Counted from the stretch's first letter, positions 24,035-33,718 are shown. The stretch is 60,835 nt of DNA from Ruminococcus sp. (GCA_017404665.1 JAFRBX010000061.1:1-60835), one strand, 5' to 3'. Notes: a model not told the origin generated them from the sequence alone. Made by a program: numbers and translations.

Positions 24035-26140
24035 TCAGAACGGGATATACTGGCTGACGAATACGACCAGCGCCGCGAAGACGATGGATACCATCGAGAG
24101 CAGCTTGATCAGGATGTTGATGGAGGGACCCGAGGTATCCTTGAAGGGATCGCCTACGGTGTCGCCGACAACAGCCGCCTTGTGCTGATCAGATCCCTTG
24201 CCGCCGTGGTTGCCCGCCTCGATATACTTCTTGGCGTTATCCCACGCGCCGCCGGAGTTAGACATAAAGATCGCCATCAGGAAACCCGAAGCGGTAGCGC
24301 CGGCGAGCATACCGACAACGCCGTAGTAGCTCAGCACCAGACCCACAACGACCGGGACAGCGATCGCGATAACGGTGGGCAGGATCATCTCCTTCAGAGA
24401 AGAACGCGAGCACATATCGACGCACTTCGCGTAATCGGGATCCGCCTTGCCCTGCATCAAGCCCTTGATGGACTTGAACTGGCGGCGCACCTCGATCACA
24501 ACGCTCTGCGCGGCTCTGCCGACAGCGTCCATGGTGAGGGCGGCGAATACGAAGGGCAGGCACGCGCCGATGAACAGACCGATCAGAACCTTCGGGTTCA
24601 TGACGCTGAAGCTCATATAGTCGATGCCGTCGACCATACCCTTGATCTTATCGATGTAAGAGGCGATCAGCGCCAGCGCGGTGAGCGCGGCGGAACCGAT
24701 CGCAAAGCCCTTGCCGGTTGCGGCGGTGGTGTTGCCTAAGGAATCCAGCGCGTCGGTGCGCTCGCGAACCTCGGGCTCGAGACCGCTCATTTCGGCGATG
24801 CCGCCGGCGTTATCCGCTACGGGACCGTAAGCATCGGTCGCGAGGGTGATGCCTAAGGTGGACAGCATGCCGACAGCCGCCAGCGCGATGCCGTACAGAC
24901 CCATCTGGGGTGCTTCGATCGTGCCGCCGGATACAAAGAAGCTGACCAGCACCGCGATGCCGACGATGATGATCGGGATAGCAGTGGACAGCATGCCCAG
25001 ACCCAAACCGCCGATGATGATGGTGGCGGAGCCGGTCTCGGACTTGGCAGCCAGATTTTTGGTGGGCTTATAGGTATCGGATGTAAAGTACTCGGTCGCT
25101 TTGCCGATCAGAACGCCCGCGATCAGGCCGGCGATAACGGCAAAGTAAAGCTTCCAGTTCTCGGCGCCGAGAATGAACCAGATCAGCGGGAACGCCGCGA
25201 TTGCGATCAGGATCGCCGAGAGGTTGGTGCCGCGGGAGAGCGCCTTCAAGAGGAGCTTCTGCTCGGTTTTCTCACCGGTGCGGACAAAGAAGGTGCCGAT
25301 GATGGAGCACAGGATACCCAGCGCCGCCATGATCATCGGGATCGCCATCGCCTGGAAGCCCATGCCCTGGCTGTTGAACGCCGCGACGCCCAGCGCGGAG
25401 CAGGAGATAACAGAGCCGACATAGCTCTCATACAGATCGGCGCCCATGCCGGCTACGTCGCCGACGTTGTCGCCGACGTTATCGGCAATAACGGCAGGGT
25501 TGCGGGGGTCGTCCTCGGGGATGCCGGCTTCGACCTTACCGACAAGGTCTGCGCCGACGTCGGCAGCCTTGGTGAAGATACCGCCGCCGACACGGGCAAA
25601 CAGCGCCATAGAGGACGCGCCCATACCGAAGGTCAGCATCGCGGAGGTGATCTCCGCAGCGTCCTGATTAAATACGAATTTCAACAGAGTGAACCAGATC
25701 GAAATGTCGAGCAGACCCAGTCCGACGACGGTAAAGCCCATGACGGAGCCCGCCGAGAAAGCGACTCTCAAACCCTTGTTCAATCCGGTACGGCAGGCGT
25801 TCGCGGTACGCGCGTTCGCCGCCGTCGCGATCTTCATGCCGATAAAGCCCGACAGACCCGAGAAAAAGCCGCCCGTGATAAAGGCGAAGGGTACAAAGGG
25901 GGTCAGCAGACCGAAAATCGCCATCACGCCCAGGATCACAAACATCACCGCAAAGAAAATCGCGACGATCGTATACTGTCTTTTCAGATACGCGTTGGCG
26001 CCCGCACGGATGGAAGCGGAAATTTTCTTCATCCTGTCTGTGCCTTCGTCGAAGCTCAGCACGCGCTTAGCCATGATCAGCGCAAAAGCGAGCGCCAGCA
26101 GCGAGCCGACGAAAATAGCAATTACAAGATATAATTCCAT
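24035..26140 (-). CDS. hppA: Membrane-bound ion-translocating pyrophosphatase
   Basis: This 701-residue integral membrane protein couples PPi hydrolysis to H+ or Na+ export. The catalytic loop block [22 protein letters not shown] is intact, as are [16 protein letters not shown] and the late [10 protein letters not shown]...[36 protein letters not shown] has Ala where potassium-independent enzymes carry Lys, so it belongs to the K+-stimulated class, many of which pump Na+. About 16 membrane helices are expected. It is monocistronic, with a promoter about 135 bp upstream and its own terminator. Confidence 0.95.
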   Translation of the reverse strand: MELYLVIAIFVGSLLALAFALIMAKRVLSFDEGTDRMKKISASIRAGANAYLKRQYTIVAIFFAVMFVILGVMAIFGLLTPFVPFAFITGGFFSGLSGFIGMKIATAANARTANACRTGLNKGLRVAFSAGSVMGFTVVGLGLLDISIWFTLLKFVFNQDAAEITSAMLTFGMGASSMALFARVGGGIFTKAADVGADLVGKVEAGIPEDDPRNPAVIADNVGDNVGDVAGMGADLYESYVGSVISCSALGVAAFNSQGMGFQAMAIPMIMAALGILCSIIGTFFVRTGEKTEQKLLLKALSRGTNLSAILIAIAAFPLIWFILGAENWKLYFAVIAGLIAGVLIGKATEYFTSDTYKPTKNLAAKSETGSATIIIGGLGLGMLSTAIPIIIVGIAVLVSFFVSGGTIEAPQMGLYGIALAAVGMLSTLGITLATDAYGPVADNAGGIAEMSGLEPEVRERTDALDSLGNTTAATGKGFAIGSAALTALALIASYIDKIKGMVDGIDYMSFSVMNPKVLIGLFIGACLPFVFAALTMDAVGRAAQSVVIEVRRQFKSIKGLMQGKADPDYAKCVDMCSRSSLKEMILPTVIAIAVPVVVGLVLSYYGVVGMLAGATASGFLMAIFMSNSGGAWDNAKKYIEAGNHGGKGSDQHKAAVVGDTVGDPFKDTSGPSINILIKLLSMVSIVFAALVVFVSQYIPF

Positions 26141-26221
26141 TTTGTTCTACGTCTCCTTTCTGAATACCGCACCGCGGAAAAACGCAATTTCACCGCTGCC
26201 GGTATGCCTCGCGCCGCATTT

Positions 26222-26249
26222 TTGCAGGAAAAGTTCCGCAATCCTGCAA
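26222..26249 (-). other. Hairpin in the hppA leader
   Basis: TTGCAGGA pairs with TCCTGCAA in the 5' untranslated region of hppA. No T-run follows, so it is more likely an mRNA-stability or translation feature than a terminator. Confidence 0.4.
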
Positions 26250-26271
26250 GCAACGAATTTTCGTAACCACT

Positions 26272-26300
26272 ATTTTACTATATTAAAGCGGAATAGTCAA
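26272..26300 (-). promoter_or_regulatory. Predicted promoter of hppA
   Basis: On the minus strand TTGACT (26300-26295), 17-bp spacer, TAAAAT (26277-26272). Confidence 0.6.
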
Positions 26301-26400
26301 GAAAATATCCATAAAATAGTTCGGTTTATCCTCGTGCAATATGCCGAAATCACGACGGCTTTTTCGTGAAAAATGCAAAAAGCATATGATATCATGTCAA

Positions 26401-26610
26401 ATCAGTCCCTCGGCTTGCCCGAGCAAGCGCTTCCGGCGCGTTGTTTTTGTTATTGCCATTGTTTTCGTCTTCGTCTTTGTCTTCGTCTTTGTATTGGCAT
26501 GATTCGCATGCTCTGGATGCGTTTGCATGCATTTGGATGCGTTTGCTTGTTTTTGCTTGTTTTGCCTGTTTGACGATGCGCCGCCAGCGCGGCAAGCATT
26601 AACAAAAGCC
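26401..26610. repeat. Low-complexity stretch with short tandem repeats
   Basis: A run of TCTTCG/TCTTTG six-mers lies at about 26465-26500, followed by GATGCGTTTGCATGCATTTG and TTGCTTGTTTT units up to about 26570. It lies between the divergent hppA and ABC exporter genes. The 560-bp gap holds no gene; frames across it are composition artefacts. Confidence 0.6.
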
Positions 26611-26634
26611 TTGCGGAAAAACAGCGTTTCGGTA

Positions 26635-26663
26635 TTGCGCGCGGCGATGCAATATGATACAAT
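26635..26663 (+). promoter_or_regulatory. Possible promoter of the ABC exporter operon
   Basis: TTGCGC (26635-26640), 17-bp spacer, TACAAT (26658-26663); a second TATAAT follows at about 26663-26668. Confidence 0.4.
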
Positions 26664-26702
26664 ATAATGATAAAAGAATAAATATCTAAAGAAGGGTTGC
26701 TT

Positions 26703-28463
26703 ATGAAATCTATCATGCGGCATTTTACCAAGCTCGACTGGCTCGCCACCGCGGGCGCTGTGGTGCTGATTGCGCTGTCGGTATGGCTGGAGCTGCTGAT
26801 GCCCGCGTATATGAAGGACATCACCGAGCTGCTGATCGTACCGGGTTCCCGGATATCCGATCTGCTGTGGGCGGGCGGCAAGATGCTGCTCTGCGCGCTG
26901 GCGAGTCTGATCGTCAGCGTACTGGTCACGGTGATCTCGGGCTTTCTCGCCGCGAACTATTCCTTCAATGTCCGCGCAAAGCTCTATGACGCGGTAGAGG
27001 GCTTCTCCATGGCGGAGATCAACCGCTTTTCCACCGCTTCGCTGATCACCCGTTCCACCAACGACATCACACAGGTGCAGACCATCATCGTCTTCGGTCT
27101 GATGGTCATCGTCCGCGCGCCGCTGATGGCGGTCATGGCGATCACCCAGATCGCCGACAAGAGCGCCGAATGGACGATCTCCGCGGGCGTCGCAGTCGTG
27201 CTGGTCATCATCGTCCTCGCGATCTGCTTTTTGTTCGCGCACCCGCTGTTCCAGCGCATCCAGACCCTGACCGACAACATCAACCGCATCACCCGCGAGA
27301 ACCTGACCGGTATCCGCGTCGTCCGCGCCTACAACGCCGAGAGCTACCAGAAGAGCAAATTTGAGCAGGCGAACGACGAGATCACCAATAATAATATGAA
27401 AGCGCACCGCATCATGTCGCTGATGATGCCGTCCATGATGCTGATCATGAACGGACTGAGCCTGATCGTTTACTGGATCGGCGCGTATCTGATCGACGGC
27501 GCGCCGCTTGAGGGCAAGGCGGAGCTGTTCCTCGACATGACCGTCTTCTCGCAGTACGCGCTGATGGTCATCATGGCATTCATGATGCTGAACATGATCT
27601 TCATCATGGGCCCGCGCTCGCTCGTCGCCGCCAAGCGCATCAACGAGGTCATCGACACCAAGTCGTCGATCACAGACGGCAAGGGCGTCGATCATACCGA
27701 TCAAGTCGGCGAGATCGAGTTCAGGGGCGTGAGCTTCAAATATCCCGGCGCCGCCGACTATGTTCTCAAGGACATCAGCTTCAAAGCGAAAAAGGGCGAG
27801 ACCGTCGCCATCATCGGCTCTACCGGCTGCGGCAAAAGCACTATGATCAACCTGATCCCCCGCTTTTATGACGCGACCGAGGGCGAGGTGCTGGTCGACG
27901 GCGTGAACGTGAAGGAATACACCCTCGAGCAGCTGCACAACAAGCTCGGCTATGTTCCCCAAAGGGCAGTGCTGTTCTCCGGCACGATCAACACCAACGT
28001 CGCCATGGGCTCCAACGGTACCGAGGGCTATACGCAGGAGGACGTCGCCCGCGCCGTCGAGATCGCGCAGGCAAAGGACGTCGTCGAAAACTATCCCGAG
28101 GGCTATGAGCACCCTGTCGCGCAGGACGGCTCCAACCTCAGCGGCGGTCAGAAGCAGCGCGTCTGCATCGCGCGCGCGATCTGCCGCGACCCCGAGATCC
28201 TGATCTTTGACGACAGCTTCTCGGCGCTTGACTACAAGACCGACCGCGCCCTGCGCGATACCTTGAAGAAAGAGACCGCCGGCACGACCAACATCATCGT
28301 CGCCCAGCGTATCGGCACCATCAAGGACGCCGATCAGATCATCGTCCTCGACGAGGGCAGGATCGCCGCGATCGGCAAGCATAAGGAACTGCTCAAGACC
28401 TGCAAGATCTACCACGAGATCGGCTTGTCGCAGCTCGGAGAGGAGGAATTGAACAATGTCTGA
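26703..28463 (+). CDS. ABC exporter half-transporter, degenerate-site subunit
   Basis: This 586-residue protein has a six-helix exporter membrane domain (residues ~15-310) fused to an ATPase domain. Walker A is GSTGCGKST (about 376-384) and the signature LSGGQKQR. Walker B reads LIFDDSFSALD, with Asp where the catalytic Glu normally stands. That substitution, with a partner carrying the normal Glu, is typical of heterodimeric multidrug or lipid exporters (LmrCD/TmrAB-like). The start at 26703 has GAAGGG upstream. It overlaps its partner gene by 8 bp. Substrate unknown. Confidence 0.92.
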   Translation: MKSIMRHFTKLDWLATAGAVVLIALSVWLELLMPAYMKDITELLIVPGSRISDLLWAGGKMLLCALASLIVSVLVTVISGFLAANYSFNVRAKLYDAVEGFSMAEINRFSTASLITRSTNDITQVQTIIVFGLMVIVRAPLMAVMAITQIADKSAEWTISAGVAVVLVIIVLAICFLFAHPLFQRIQTLTDNINRITRENLTGIRVVRAYNAESYQKSKFEQANDEITNNNMKAHRIMSLMMPSMMLIMNGLSLIVYWIGAYLIDGAPLEGKAELFLDMTVFSQYALMVIMAFMMLNMIFIMGPRSLVAAKRINEVIDTKSSITDGKGVDHTDQVGEIEFRGVSFKYPGAADYVLKDISFKAKKGETVAIIGSTGCGKSTMINLIPRFYDATEGEVLVDGVNVKEYTLEQLHNKLGYVPQRAVLFSGTINTNVAMGSNGTEGYTQEDVARAVEIAQAKDVVENYPEGYEHPVAQDGSNLSGGQKQRVCIARAICRDPEILIFDDSFSALDYKTDRALRDTLKKETAGTTNIIVAQRIGTIKDADQIIVLDEGRIAAIGKHKELLKTCKIYHEIGLSQLGEEELNNV

Positions 28464-30333
28464 GAAGAATACCTCCTCCGAAAAGAAATATATCCGCAAG
28501 GAACGTGAAGCGCTGATCGGCGTCGACAGCAAGCGTCCGCAGGCAAGAAAAGGCATGGGCGGTCCGCGCGGCGTGGTCACCGAAAGATCCGATAATTTCG
28601 GCGGCGCGTGGAAGCGGATGATCGCCTACGCAAAGCCTCAGATCCCCGCGACGATCATCGCGATGACCTGCGCCGTCATCGGTACGATCATTTCCCTGAT
28701 CGGTCCCAAGCAGATCCAGAAGATCACCGATCTGATCACACAGGGCATCACCGGCTCGATCGACCTCGACGCAGTGACAGCCACCTGTACCTTCCTGCTG
28801 ATCCTCTACGGCGTCAGCTGGCTGATGAACTTTACCCAGCACTTCATCATGGCGACCGTCGCCCCGACAATCAGCCGGCGCATGCGCACGGATATCACGG
28901 CAAAAACCAACCGCATGCCGCTGAAATACTTTGACGCGACGCCCTTCGGCGATATCCTCAGCCGCATCACCAACGATATCGACACCATCGAGCGCACGCT
29001 GAACCTCTCTATCGCGCAACTGATCACCTCGATCGCGCTGTTCTTAGGCTCCGTGCTGATGATGTTCATCACCAACTACATCCTCGCTCTCACCGCGATC
29101 GGCGCTTCGCTGCTCGGCTTCATCCTGATGTCCGTCATCATGAAGCGCTCTCAGCTCCATTTCAACCGCCAGCAGCGTCACCTCGGCGCGATCAACGGTC
29201 ATGTGGAGGAGATCTACGCCGGACACAACATCGTCAAGGCGTACAACTACGAAAAGGACAGCAAAGAGGAATTCAGCCGCATCAACCGCCATCTGCGCGA
29301 CAGCGCCTTCAAGTCCACCACCCTTTCGGGCGTGATGCAGCCGCTGATGACCTTCATCGGCAACCTCGGCTTTGTCGCCGTATTCCTCGTCGGCGCGATC
29401 CTCGTGAAAAACGAGCTCATCACCTACGGCGTCATCATTGAGTTCACGATCTACGTCCGTCTGTTCACCCAGCCGCTCCAGCAGCTGGCACAGAGCTTTT
29501 CGAGCATGCAGAGTACCGCCGCCGCAGCGGAGCGCGTCTTTGAGTACCTCGACGAGGAAGAACTCTCCGACGAAAGCAAAAAGACCCGTACCCTCGACAC
29601 CGTCAGGGGTGACGTGCACTTCGACCACGTGCGCTTCGGCTACAACCCCGACCGCACCATCATCAAGGACTTTTCCGTTGACATCAAAGCCGGTCAAAAG
29701 GTCGCGATCGTCGGCCCGACCGGCGCGGGCAAGACGACCATCGTCAATCTGCTGATGCGCTTCTATGAGCTCAACTCCGGACGCATCTACATCGACGGCG
29801 TACCGATCGACGAGCTGACGAGAGAGAACGTCCACGATCTGTTCTGCATGGTTCTGCAGGACACATGGCTCTTTGAGGGCACGGTGCGAGAGAACCTTGT
29901 CTACAGCAAAGAGGGCGTCACCGACGAAGAACTGGAGCGCGCGACCAAGGCGGTCGGCATCCACCACTTCATCCATACGCTGCCCAAGGGCTATGACACG
30001 GTGCTGGACGACAAGGCGAGCCTGTCGGCGGGTCAGAAGCAGCAGCTGACGATCGCCCGCGCGATGATCGAGAACGCGCCGCTGCTGATCCTCGACGAAG
30101 CGACCTCCTCGGTCGACACCCGCACCGAGCGCATCATCCAGAAGGCGATGGACGGACTCACCGAGGGCAGAACGAGCTTCGTGATCGCGCACCGCCTGTC
30201 CACCATCAAGAATTCCGACCTGATCCTCGTCCTCAAGGACGGCGACATCATCGGCTCCGGCACCCACGAAGAACTTCTCGCCGAGGGCGGCTTCTACGCC
30301 GATCTGTACAACAGCCAGTTTGAGCAAAATTAG
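28456..30333 (+). CDS. ABC exporter half-transporter, catalytic subunit
   Basis: This 625-residue protein has a ~55-residue cytoplasmic N-terminal extension, an exporter membrane domain (~60-350) and an ATPase with Walker A GPTGAGKTT, signature LSAGQKQQ (Ala for Gly) and a full Walker B LLILDEATSSVD. It overlaps the preceding half-transporter and should form a heterodimer with it in the cytoplasmic membrane. The changed signature here and the changed Walker B in the partner mark asymmetric nucleotide sites. Confidence 0.92.
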   Translation: MSEKNTSSEKKYIRKEREALIGVDSKRPQARKGMGGPRGVVTERSDNFGGAWKRMIAYAKPQIPATIIAMTCAVIGTIISLIGPKQIQKITDLITQGITGSIDLDAVTATCTFLLILYGVSWLMNFTQHFIMATVAPTISRRMRTDITAKTNRMPLKYFDATPFGDILSRITNDIDTIERTLNLSIAQLITSIALFLGSVLMMFITNYILALTAIGASLLGFILMSVIMKRSQLHFNRQQRHLGAINGHVEEIYAGHNIVKAYNYEKDSKEEFSRINRHLRDSAFKSTTLSGVMQPLMTFIGNLGFVAVFLVGAILVKNELITYGVIIEFTIYVRLFTQPLQQLAQSFSSMQSTAAAAERVFEYLDEEELSDESKKTRTLDTVRGDVHFDHVRFGYNPDRTIIKDFSVDIKAGQKVAIVGPTGAGKTTIVNLLMRFYELNSGRIYIDGVPIDELTRENVHDLFCMVLQDTWLFEGTVRENLVYSKEGVTDEELERATKAVGIHHFIHTLPKGYDTVLDDKASLSAGQKQQLTIARAMIENAPLLILDEATSSVDTRTERIIQKAMDGLTEGRTSFVIAHRLSTIKNSDLILVLKDGDIIGSGTHEELLAEGGFYADLYNSQFEQN

Positions 30334-30460
30334 TAGAGAACAGAGAATAGATAACAGAGAACAGTTAAGGTATCTCGCTGTGCTCGATCAATTATTATTT
30401 GGGTGCGGGTGTCCCGCCCTTCCCTGTTATCTGTTATCTGATATCTGTTATCTATTAAGC
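30334..30460. repeat. AGATAACAG-type inverted element, full copy
   Basis: Left array of AGAGAACAG/AGAATAG/AGATAACAG units, a GC-rich centre (GGTATCTCGCTGTGCTCG ... GGGTGCGGGTGTCCCGCCC), and a right array of CTGTTATCTGTTATCTGATATC units. The copy at 31945-32068 has the same centre in the opposite orientation. It begins right at the stop of the second ABC gene. Confidence 0.75.
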
Positions 30461-30491
30461 ATAACCCTTAAATTAGCAATTGGAGTAAGCT

Positions 30492-31073
30492 ATGAACATA
30501 TGTGTATACGGCGCGTCATCACGCACCATCGACAAAAAATTTACCGACGCGGGCTATGAGCTGGGCTTCCAACTCGCAAAGCGCGGCTACGGGCTGGTTT
30601 TCGGCGGCGGCGACACCGGCATGATGGGCGCCGTGGCACGCGGCGCACACGACGGCGGCGCGCACATCACCGGCATTGCGCCCTCTTTCTTCAACGTCGA
30701 CGGCGTCCTGTATCCGCATTCGGACGAAATCATCTACACCGAGACGATGCGTCAGCGCAAGCAAAAGATGGAGGATATGAGCGGGGCGTTCATCGTAACC
30801 CCCGGCGGCATCGGGACCTTTGAGGAATTCTTTGAAATGCTCACGCTCAAGATGCTCGACCGAACCCAAAAGCCGCTGGTCATCCTCAACACCGACGGTT
30901 ATTATGATCTGCTGATCGCGATGATGCACCATACCGCGGATACCAAATTTATGACGCAGGGCACCTTTGACCTGATCTATGTCGCGCACAGCGCCGACGA
31001 CGCACTGGATTACATCGCGCATTATGAAGCAAAAGAGGTTGACGTCAAAAAGCTGCGGAATCTAATATCATAA
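30492..31073 (+). CDS. LOG-family protein
   Basis: This 193-residue protein has the LOG signatures: a GGGDTGMMGAVARGA nucleotide-binding loop (~residue 36) and PGGIGTFEEFFE (~residue 98, PGGxGTxxE). Family members cleave nucleoside 5'-monophosphates to base and ribose 5-phosphate; in bacteria the physiological role is mostly unclear. A strong terminator follows. Confidence 0.88.
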   Translation: MNICVYGASSRTIDKKFTDAGYELGFQLAKRGYGLVFGGGDTGMMGAVARGAHDGGAHITGIAPSFFNVDGVLYPHSDEIIYTETMRQRKQKMEDMSGAFIVTPGGIGTFEEFFEMLTLKMLDRTQKPLVILNTDGYYDLLIAMMHHTADTKFMTQGTFDLIYVAHSADDALDYIAHYEAKEVDVKKLRNLIS

Positions 31074-31080
31074 TTGACAA

Positions 31081-31109
31081 AAACGACCTGACAGCACATC
31101 AGGTCGTTT
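31081..31109 (+). terminator. Terminator after the LOG gene
   Basis: AAACGACCTGA (31081-31091) pairs with TCAGGTCGTTT (31099-31109). Convergent with the HAD gene; it can serve both directions. Confidence 0.85.
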
Positions 31110-31140
31110 CTGCTTTATTAATCCGCTTTTTATGTTCCAT

Positions 31141-31854
31141 CTATAACGCTTCCAAAAACGCGACCAACTCCTCATATGTCCCCTTTCGGAAGATATCGAA
31201 CGGTAAGCCGTGGGTGATCTTATGATTCGTGACGAGGAATGTGTCGATCCCGAGCTCTTTGCAGGGGTACATATCCTCGCGAACGTCGTTGCCGATCATC
31301 AGCGCCTCCTGCGGCATGACGCCGAAGCGGTCAAGGATCTCCTGAAAATAGTTCGGGTTAGGCTTGCACCAGCAGCTGGTGTGCGCTGTCGTGACGAGGT
31401 CGAACATCTCGGGTTTGAGTCCTACCCAGCTCATCCGCATGGCGACCGCCTCGATCGTGAACACTGGCATCGTGGCGACGACGGCATGCTCCGCCTTCTG
31501 ATGCATCAGCTCGGCGATGCGCATTGCAAAGGGATTGGGCAGAGTGATATCATAGACGTTTTCAAAGGTCGTCGTATAGTATTCGAGCGTCGGCGGCTCG
31601 ATCTGTTCGCGGGTATAGCCGCTGACCTTTTCGACCTCTTCATAAAAGACTTCGATGTTTTTTCTGCCGCTCTCGTTATACAGCATAGCGCGGATACCTT
31701 GGTTCACGCCGTTCACAGCGCGGGCGGGGTCGAGCCCGTAGGAGCGGAAAACCTTGACGATATCGCGGAACCAGATTTCGACAAATCTGTCCTGCGTGTA
31801 GATCGGCAGGAGCGTATTATCGAGGTCGCTCATAATCAATTTGTACTTACTCAT
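31141..31854 (-). CDS. HAD-superfamily hydrolase
   Basis: This 237-residue protein carries HAD motif I SDLDNTLLP (DxDxT, about residues 9-17), a helical cap, motif III Lys in WCKPNPNYF and motif IV IGNDVREDMYPCKELG. It is probably a phosphatase with a small-molecule substrate. The start at 31854 is preferred over two upstream in-frame ATGs, with a weak GGTGAT upstream. It is monocistronic. Confidence 0.85.
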   Translation of the reverse strand: MSKYKLIMSDLDNTLLPIYTQDRFVEIWFRDIVKVFRSYGLDPARAVNGVNQGIRAMLYNESGRKNIEVFYEEVEKVSGYTREQIEPPTLEYYTTTFENVYDITLPNPFAMRIAELMHQKAEHAVVATMPVFTIEAVAMRMSWVGLKPEMFDLVTTAHTSCWCKPNPNYFQEILDRFGVMPQEALMIGNDVREDMYPCKELGIDTFLVTNHKITHGLPFDIFRKGTYEELVAFLEAL

Positions 31855-31944
31855 AGCCATCACCATGCAATAGTTTAGCATGATTCACGAAATTTCACAA
31901 TACTTATTGTCAAACGATTTTTTTCGTGGTATGCTGTCGTCAAG

Positions 31945-32068
31945 AAAGAGAGAAAAGATAACAGAGAAAAGATAACAGTGAATGGCGGGCTCTGCCCGCA
32001 CCCGATTTCTGTTTCCTTGACCGAGCAAAGCGAGATACCGACACTATTATCTGTTATCTATTATCTGA
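31945..32068. repeat. AGATAACAG-type inverted element, reversed copy
   Basis: AGAGAAAAGATAACAG units on the left, CTATTATCTGTTATCTATTATCTG on the right, and the centre GGCGGGCTCTGCCCGC...GAGCAAAGCGAGATACC, which is the reverse complement of the centre of the copy at 30334-30460. It is the leader of the DUF1015 gene. Confidence 0.75.
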
Positions 32069-32081
32069 ACGGAGTGATCAT

Positions 32082-33272
32082 ATGAAGCATTTTAACCCCG
32101 CAGATATCCTGCTGCCTAAGAACAACTTTGAGAAATGGGCGGTGGTCGCCTGTGACCAGTACACCAGCGAGCCCGAATATTGGAATGACGTCGAGTCGAT
32201 CGTCGGCGACACCCCATCGGCGCTCCGCATTATCCTGCCGGAGATCTATCTCTCCGACGACAGCAGCGAGCGCATCGCCGCTGTGAACGAAAACATGCAG
32301 CGCTATATCGACGAAGGCGTTTTCGATGTACACGAAAACAGCATGATCTATGTCGAGCGCGAGTCCAACAACGCTGTGCGCCGCGGTATCGTCGGCGTGA
32401 TCGACCTCGAGGACTATGACTACCGCAAGGGCGCGACCTCCGCGATCCGCGCCACCGAGGCGACCGTGCTCGAACGCATCCCTCCGCGCGTGCAGATCCG
32501 CAAGGACGCGCCGCTGGAGATGCCGCACGTGCTGCTGCTGATCGACGACCCCTCCTGCTCCGTTATCGAGCCGCTTGCCGCCAAAAAAGCAGATTTTGAA
32601 CAGGCTTACGGCTTTGAACTGATGAAGGACGGCGGTCATATCGACGGCTATTTCCTGCCCGACGCAGTCATCGCGCAGGTACAGGATGCGCTGGAGGCGC
32701 TGATCGCCGATAAGGACGACAAGCTGCTCTTTGCCGTAGGCGACGGCAACCACAGCCTCGCCACTGCGAAGGAATGTTATAACCTGAGCAAGAACCCTCT
32801 TGCGCGCTACGCGCTGGTCGAGGTGGTTAATATCCATGATGAATCTATCGAGTTCGAGCCGATCTACCGCGTGCTGTTCAACGTAGACGCCGAGGATTTC
32901 ATTGAGAAATTCTCCTCCTACACTGACGCCCACGGCATCGGCATCCGCCAGACCTTCCGCTGCATCACCCCCGACGCCGACGGCGAGCTGGAGGTCAAGG
33001 CGACCGCAAAGCTGCCCGTAGGCACCCTGCAGGGCTACATCGACCGCTATATGAAGCAGCACCCCGAGGTCAAGATCGATTATATCCACGGCGAAGAAGT
33101 CGTCGAGAACCTGTGCCGACAGGAAGGCACCTTGGGCTTCATCTTTGAGGGCATGGGCAAGGACGAGCTGTTCCCGGCGATCACCGCCGACGGCAGCCTG
33201 CCGAGAAAGACCTTCTCGATGGGTCACGCGCATGATAAGAGATATTATATCGAGGCGAGAAAGATCAAATGA
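32082..33272 (+). CDS. DUF1015 family protein
   Basis: This 396-residue protein matches DUF1015. Marks are the N-terminal ACDQYTSEPEYW block, the internal GDGNHSLATAKECY (family motif DG-H-H/S) near residue 225, and the C-terminal FSMGHAHDKRYYIEARKI. The family is related to ParB-like/serine-kinase (SbnI, SerK) folds, but the activity of this member is not known. It is cytoplasmic and monocistronic, followed by a strong terminator. Confidence 0.88.
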   Translation: MKHFNPADILLPKNNFEKWAVVACDQYTSEPEYWNDVESIVGDTPSALRIILPEIYLSDDSSERIAAVNENMQRYIDEGVFDVHENSMIYVERESNNAVRRGIVGVIDLEDYDYRKGATSAIRATEATVLERIPPRVQIRKDAPLEMPHVLLLIDDPSCSVIEPLAAKKADFEQAYGFELMKDGGHIDGYFLPDAVIAQVQDALEALIADKDDKLLFAVGDGNHSLATAKECYNLSKNPLARYALVEVVNIHDESIEFEPIYRVLFNVDAEDFIEKFSSYTDAHGIGIRQTFRCITPDADGELEVKATAKLPVGTLQGYIDRYMKQHPEVKIDYIHGEEVVENLCRQEGTLGFIFEGMGKDELFPAITADGSLPRKTFSMGHAHDKRYYIEARKIK

Positions 33273-33351
33273 TGCGCACGTGACGCGTACGTCTTTTCCC
33301 CGTCAACCAACAACTACCCCGGCGCATGCCGCGGGGTATGATACCCAATCC

Positions 33352-33393
33352 AACCAGTCACTTGCCACTGGTCACTAGCCACTGGTCACTAAT
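33352..33393. repeat. ACTGGTCACTAGCCACTGGTCACT array, copy 3
   Basis: Tandem CACTTGCCACTGGTCACTAG-type units lie directly before the terminator of the DUF1015 gene. Confidence 0.55.
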
Positions 33394-33420
33394 AAGGCGT
33401 CCGAGCGATCGGACGCCTTT
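33394..33420. terminator. Terminator after the DUF1015 gene
   Basis: AAGGCGTCCGA (33394-33404) pairs with TCGGACGCCTT (33409-33419), followed by TTTAT. It lies between convergent genes. Confidence 0.9.
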
Positions 33421-33425
33421 TATCA

Positions 33426-33650
33426 TTATTGATCTTTATTTTTTTCGGGAGCTTTGACAAAATGATGCACGATCAGCAGCATGAATAATCCGCCGACGGC
33501 GTTGCCGATCCACACAGCCTTCATATCAAGCGTCATGCGCGTCATGCTCATGTACCAGTACAGCCCCGCGACCACCAGCCCCAGCAGGACAACGGTCACG
33601 CCGAGCGAGATCAGCCACTCGCGCAGCTTACGTTTTGTATTTTTCTTCAT
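33426..33650 (-). CDS. Small membrane protein, two helices
   Basis: This 74-residue protein has a basic N-terminus (KKNTKRKLREW) and two hydrophobic segments at about 13-33 and 46-63, with charged ends facing the cytoplasm. AAGG lies upstream of the ATG and a TTGTAT-17-TATAGT promoter is found on the minus strand at 33747-33719. No family is recognised. Confidence 0.7.
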   Translation of the reverse strand: MKKNTKRKLREWLISLGVTVVLLGLVVAGLYWYMSMTRMTLDMKAVWIGNAVGGLFMLLIVHHFVKAPEKNKDQ

Positions 33651-33667
33651 TCATACACCTTCTGTAT

Positions 33668-33715
33668 AGTGGTCAGTGACAAGTGATTATGACCGGTTAA
33701 TTGTATAACTGCAGG
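33668..33715. repeat. TGGTCAGTGACAAGTGATT array, copy 4
   Basis: Units like GTGGTCAGTGACAAGTGATTATGACCGG are the reverse complement of the arrays at 7897 and 33352. It is in the leader of the 74-residue gene. Confidence 0.45.
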
Positions 33716-33718
33716 TCT

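Noticed and set aside
26397-28580. Open frame of 727 codons on the minus strand opposite the first ABC exporter gene
   Set aside because: It lies entirely across the exporter gene with clear domains and across low-complexity DNA; GC-rich codon use leaves antisense frames open. The product shows biased, repetitive composition without domains.
29044-30327. Open frame of 427 codons opposite the second ABC exporter gene
   Set aside because: Shadow frame; the exporter gene has intact Walker and signature motifs in the other strand.
32061-33233. Open frame of 390 codons opposite the DUF1015 gene
   Set aside because: Antisense shadow; the DUF1015 product is well supported.
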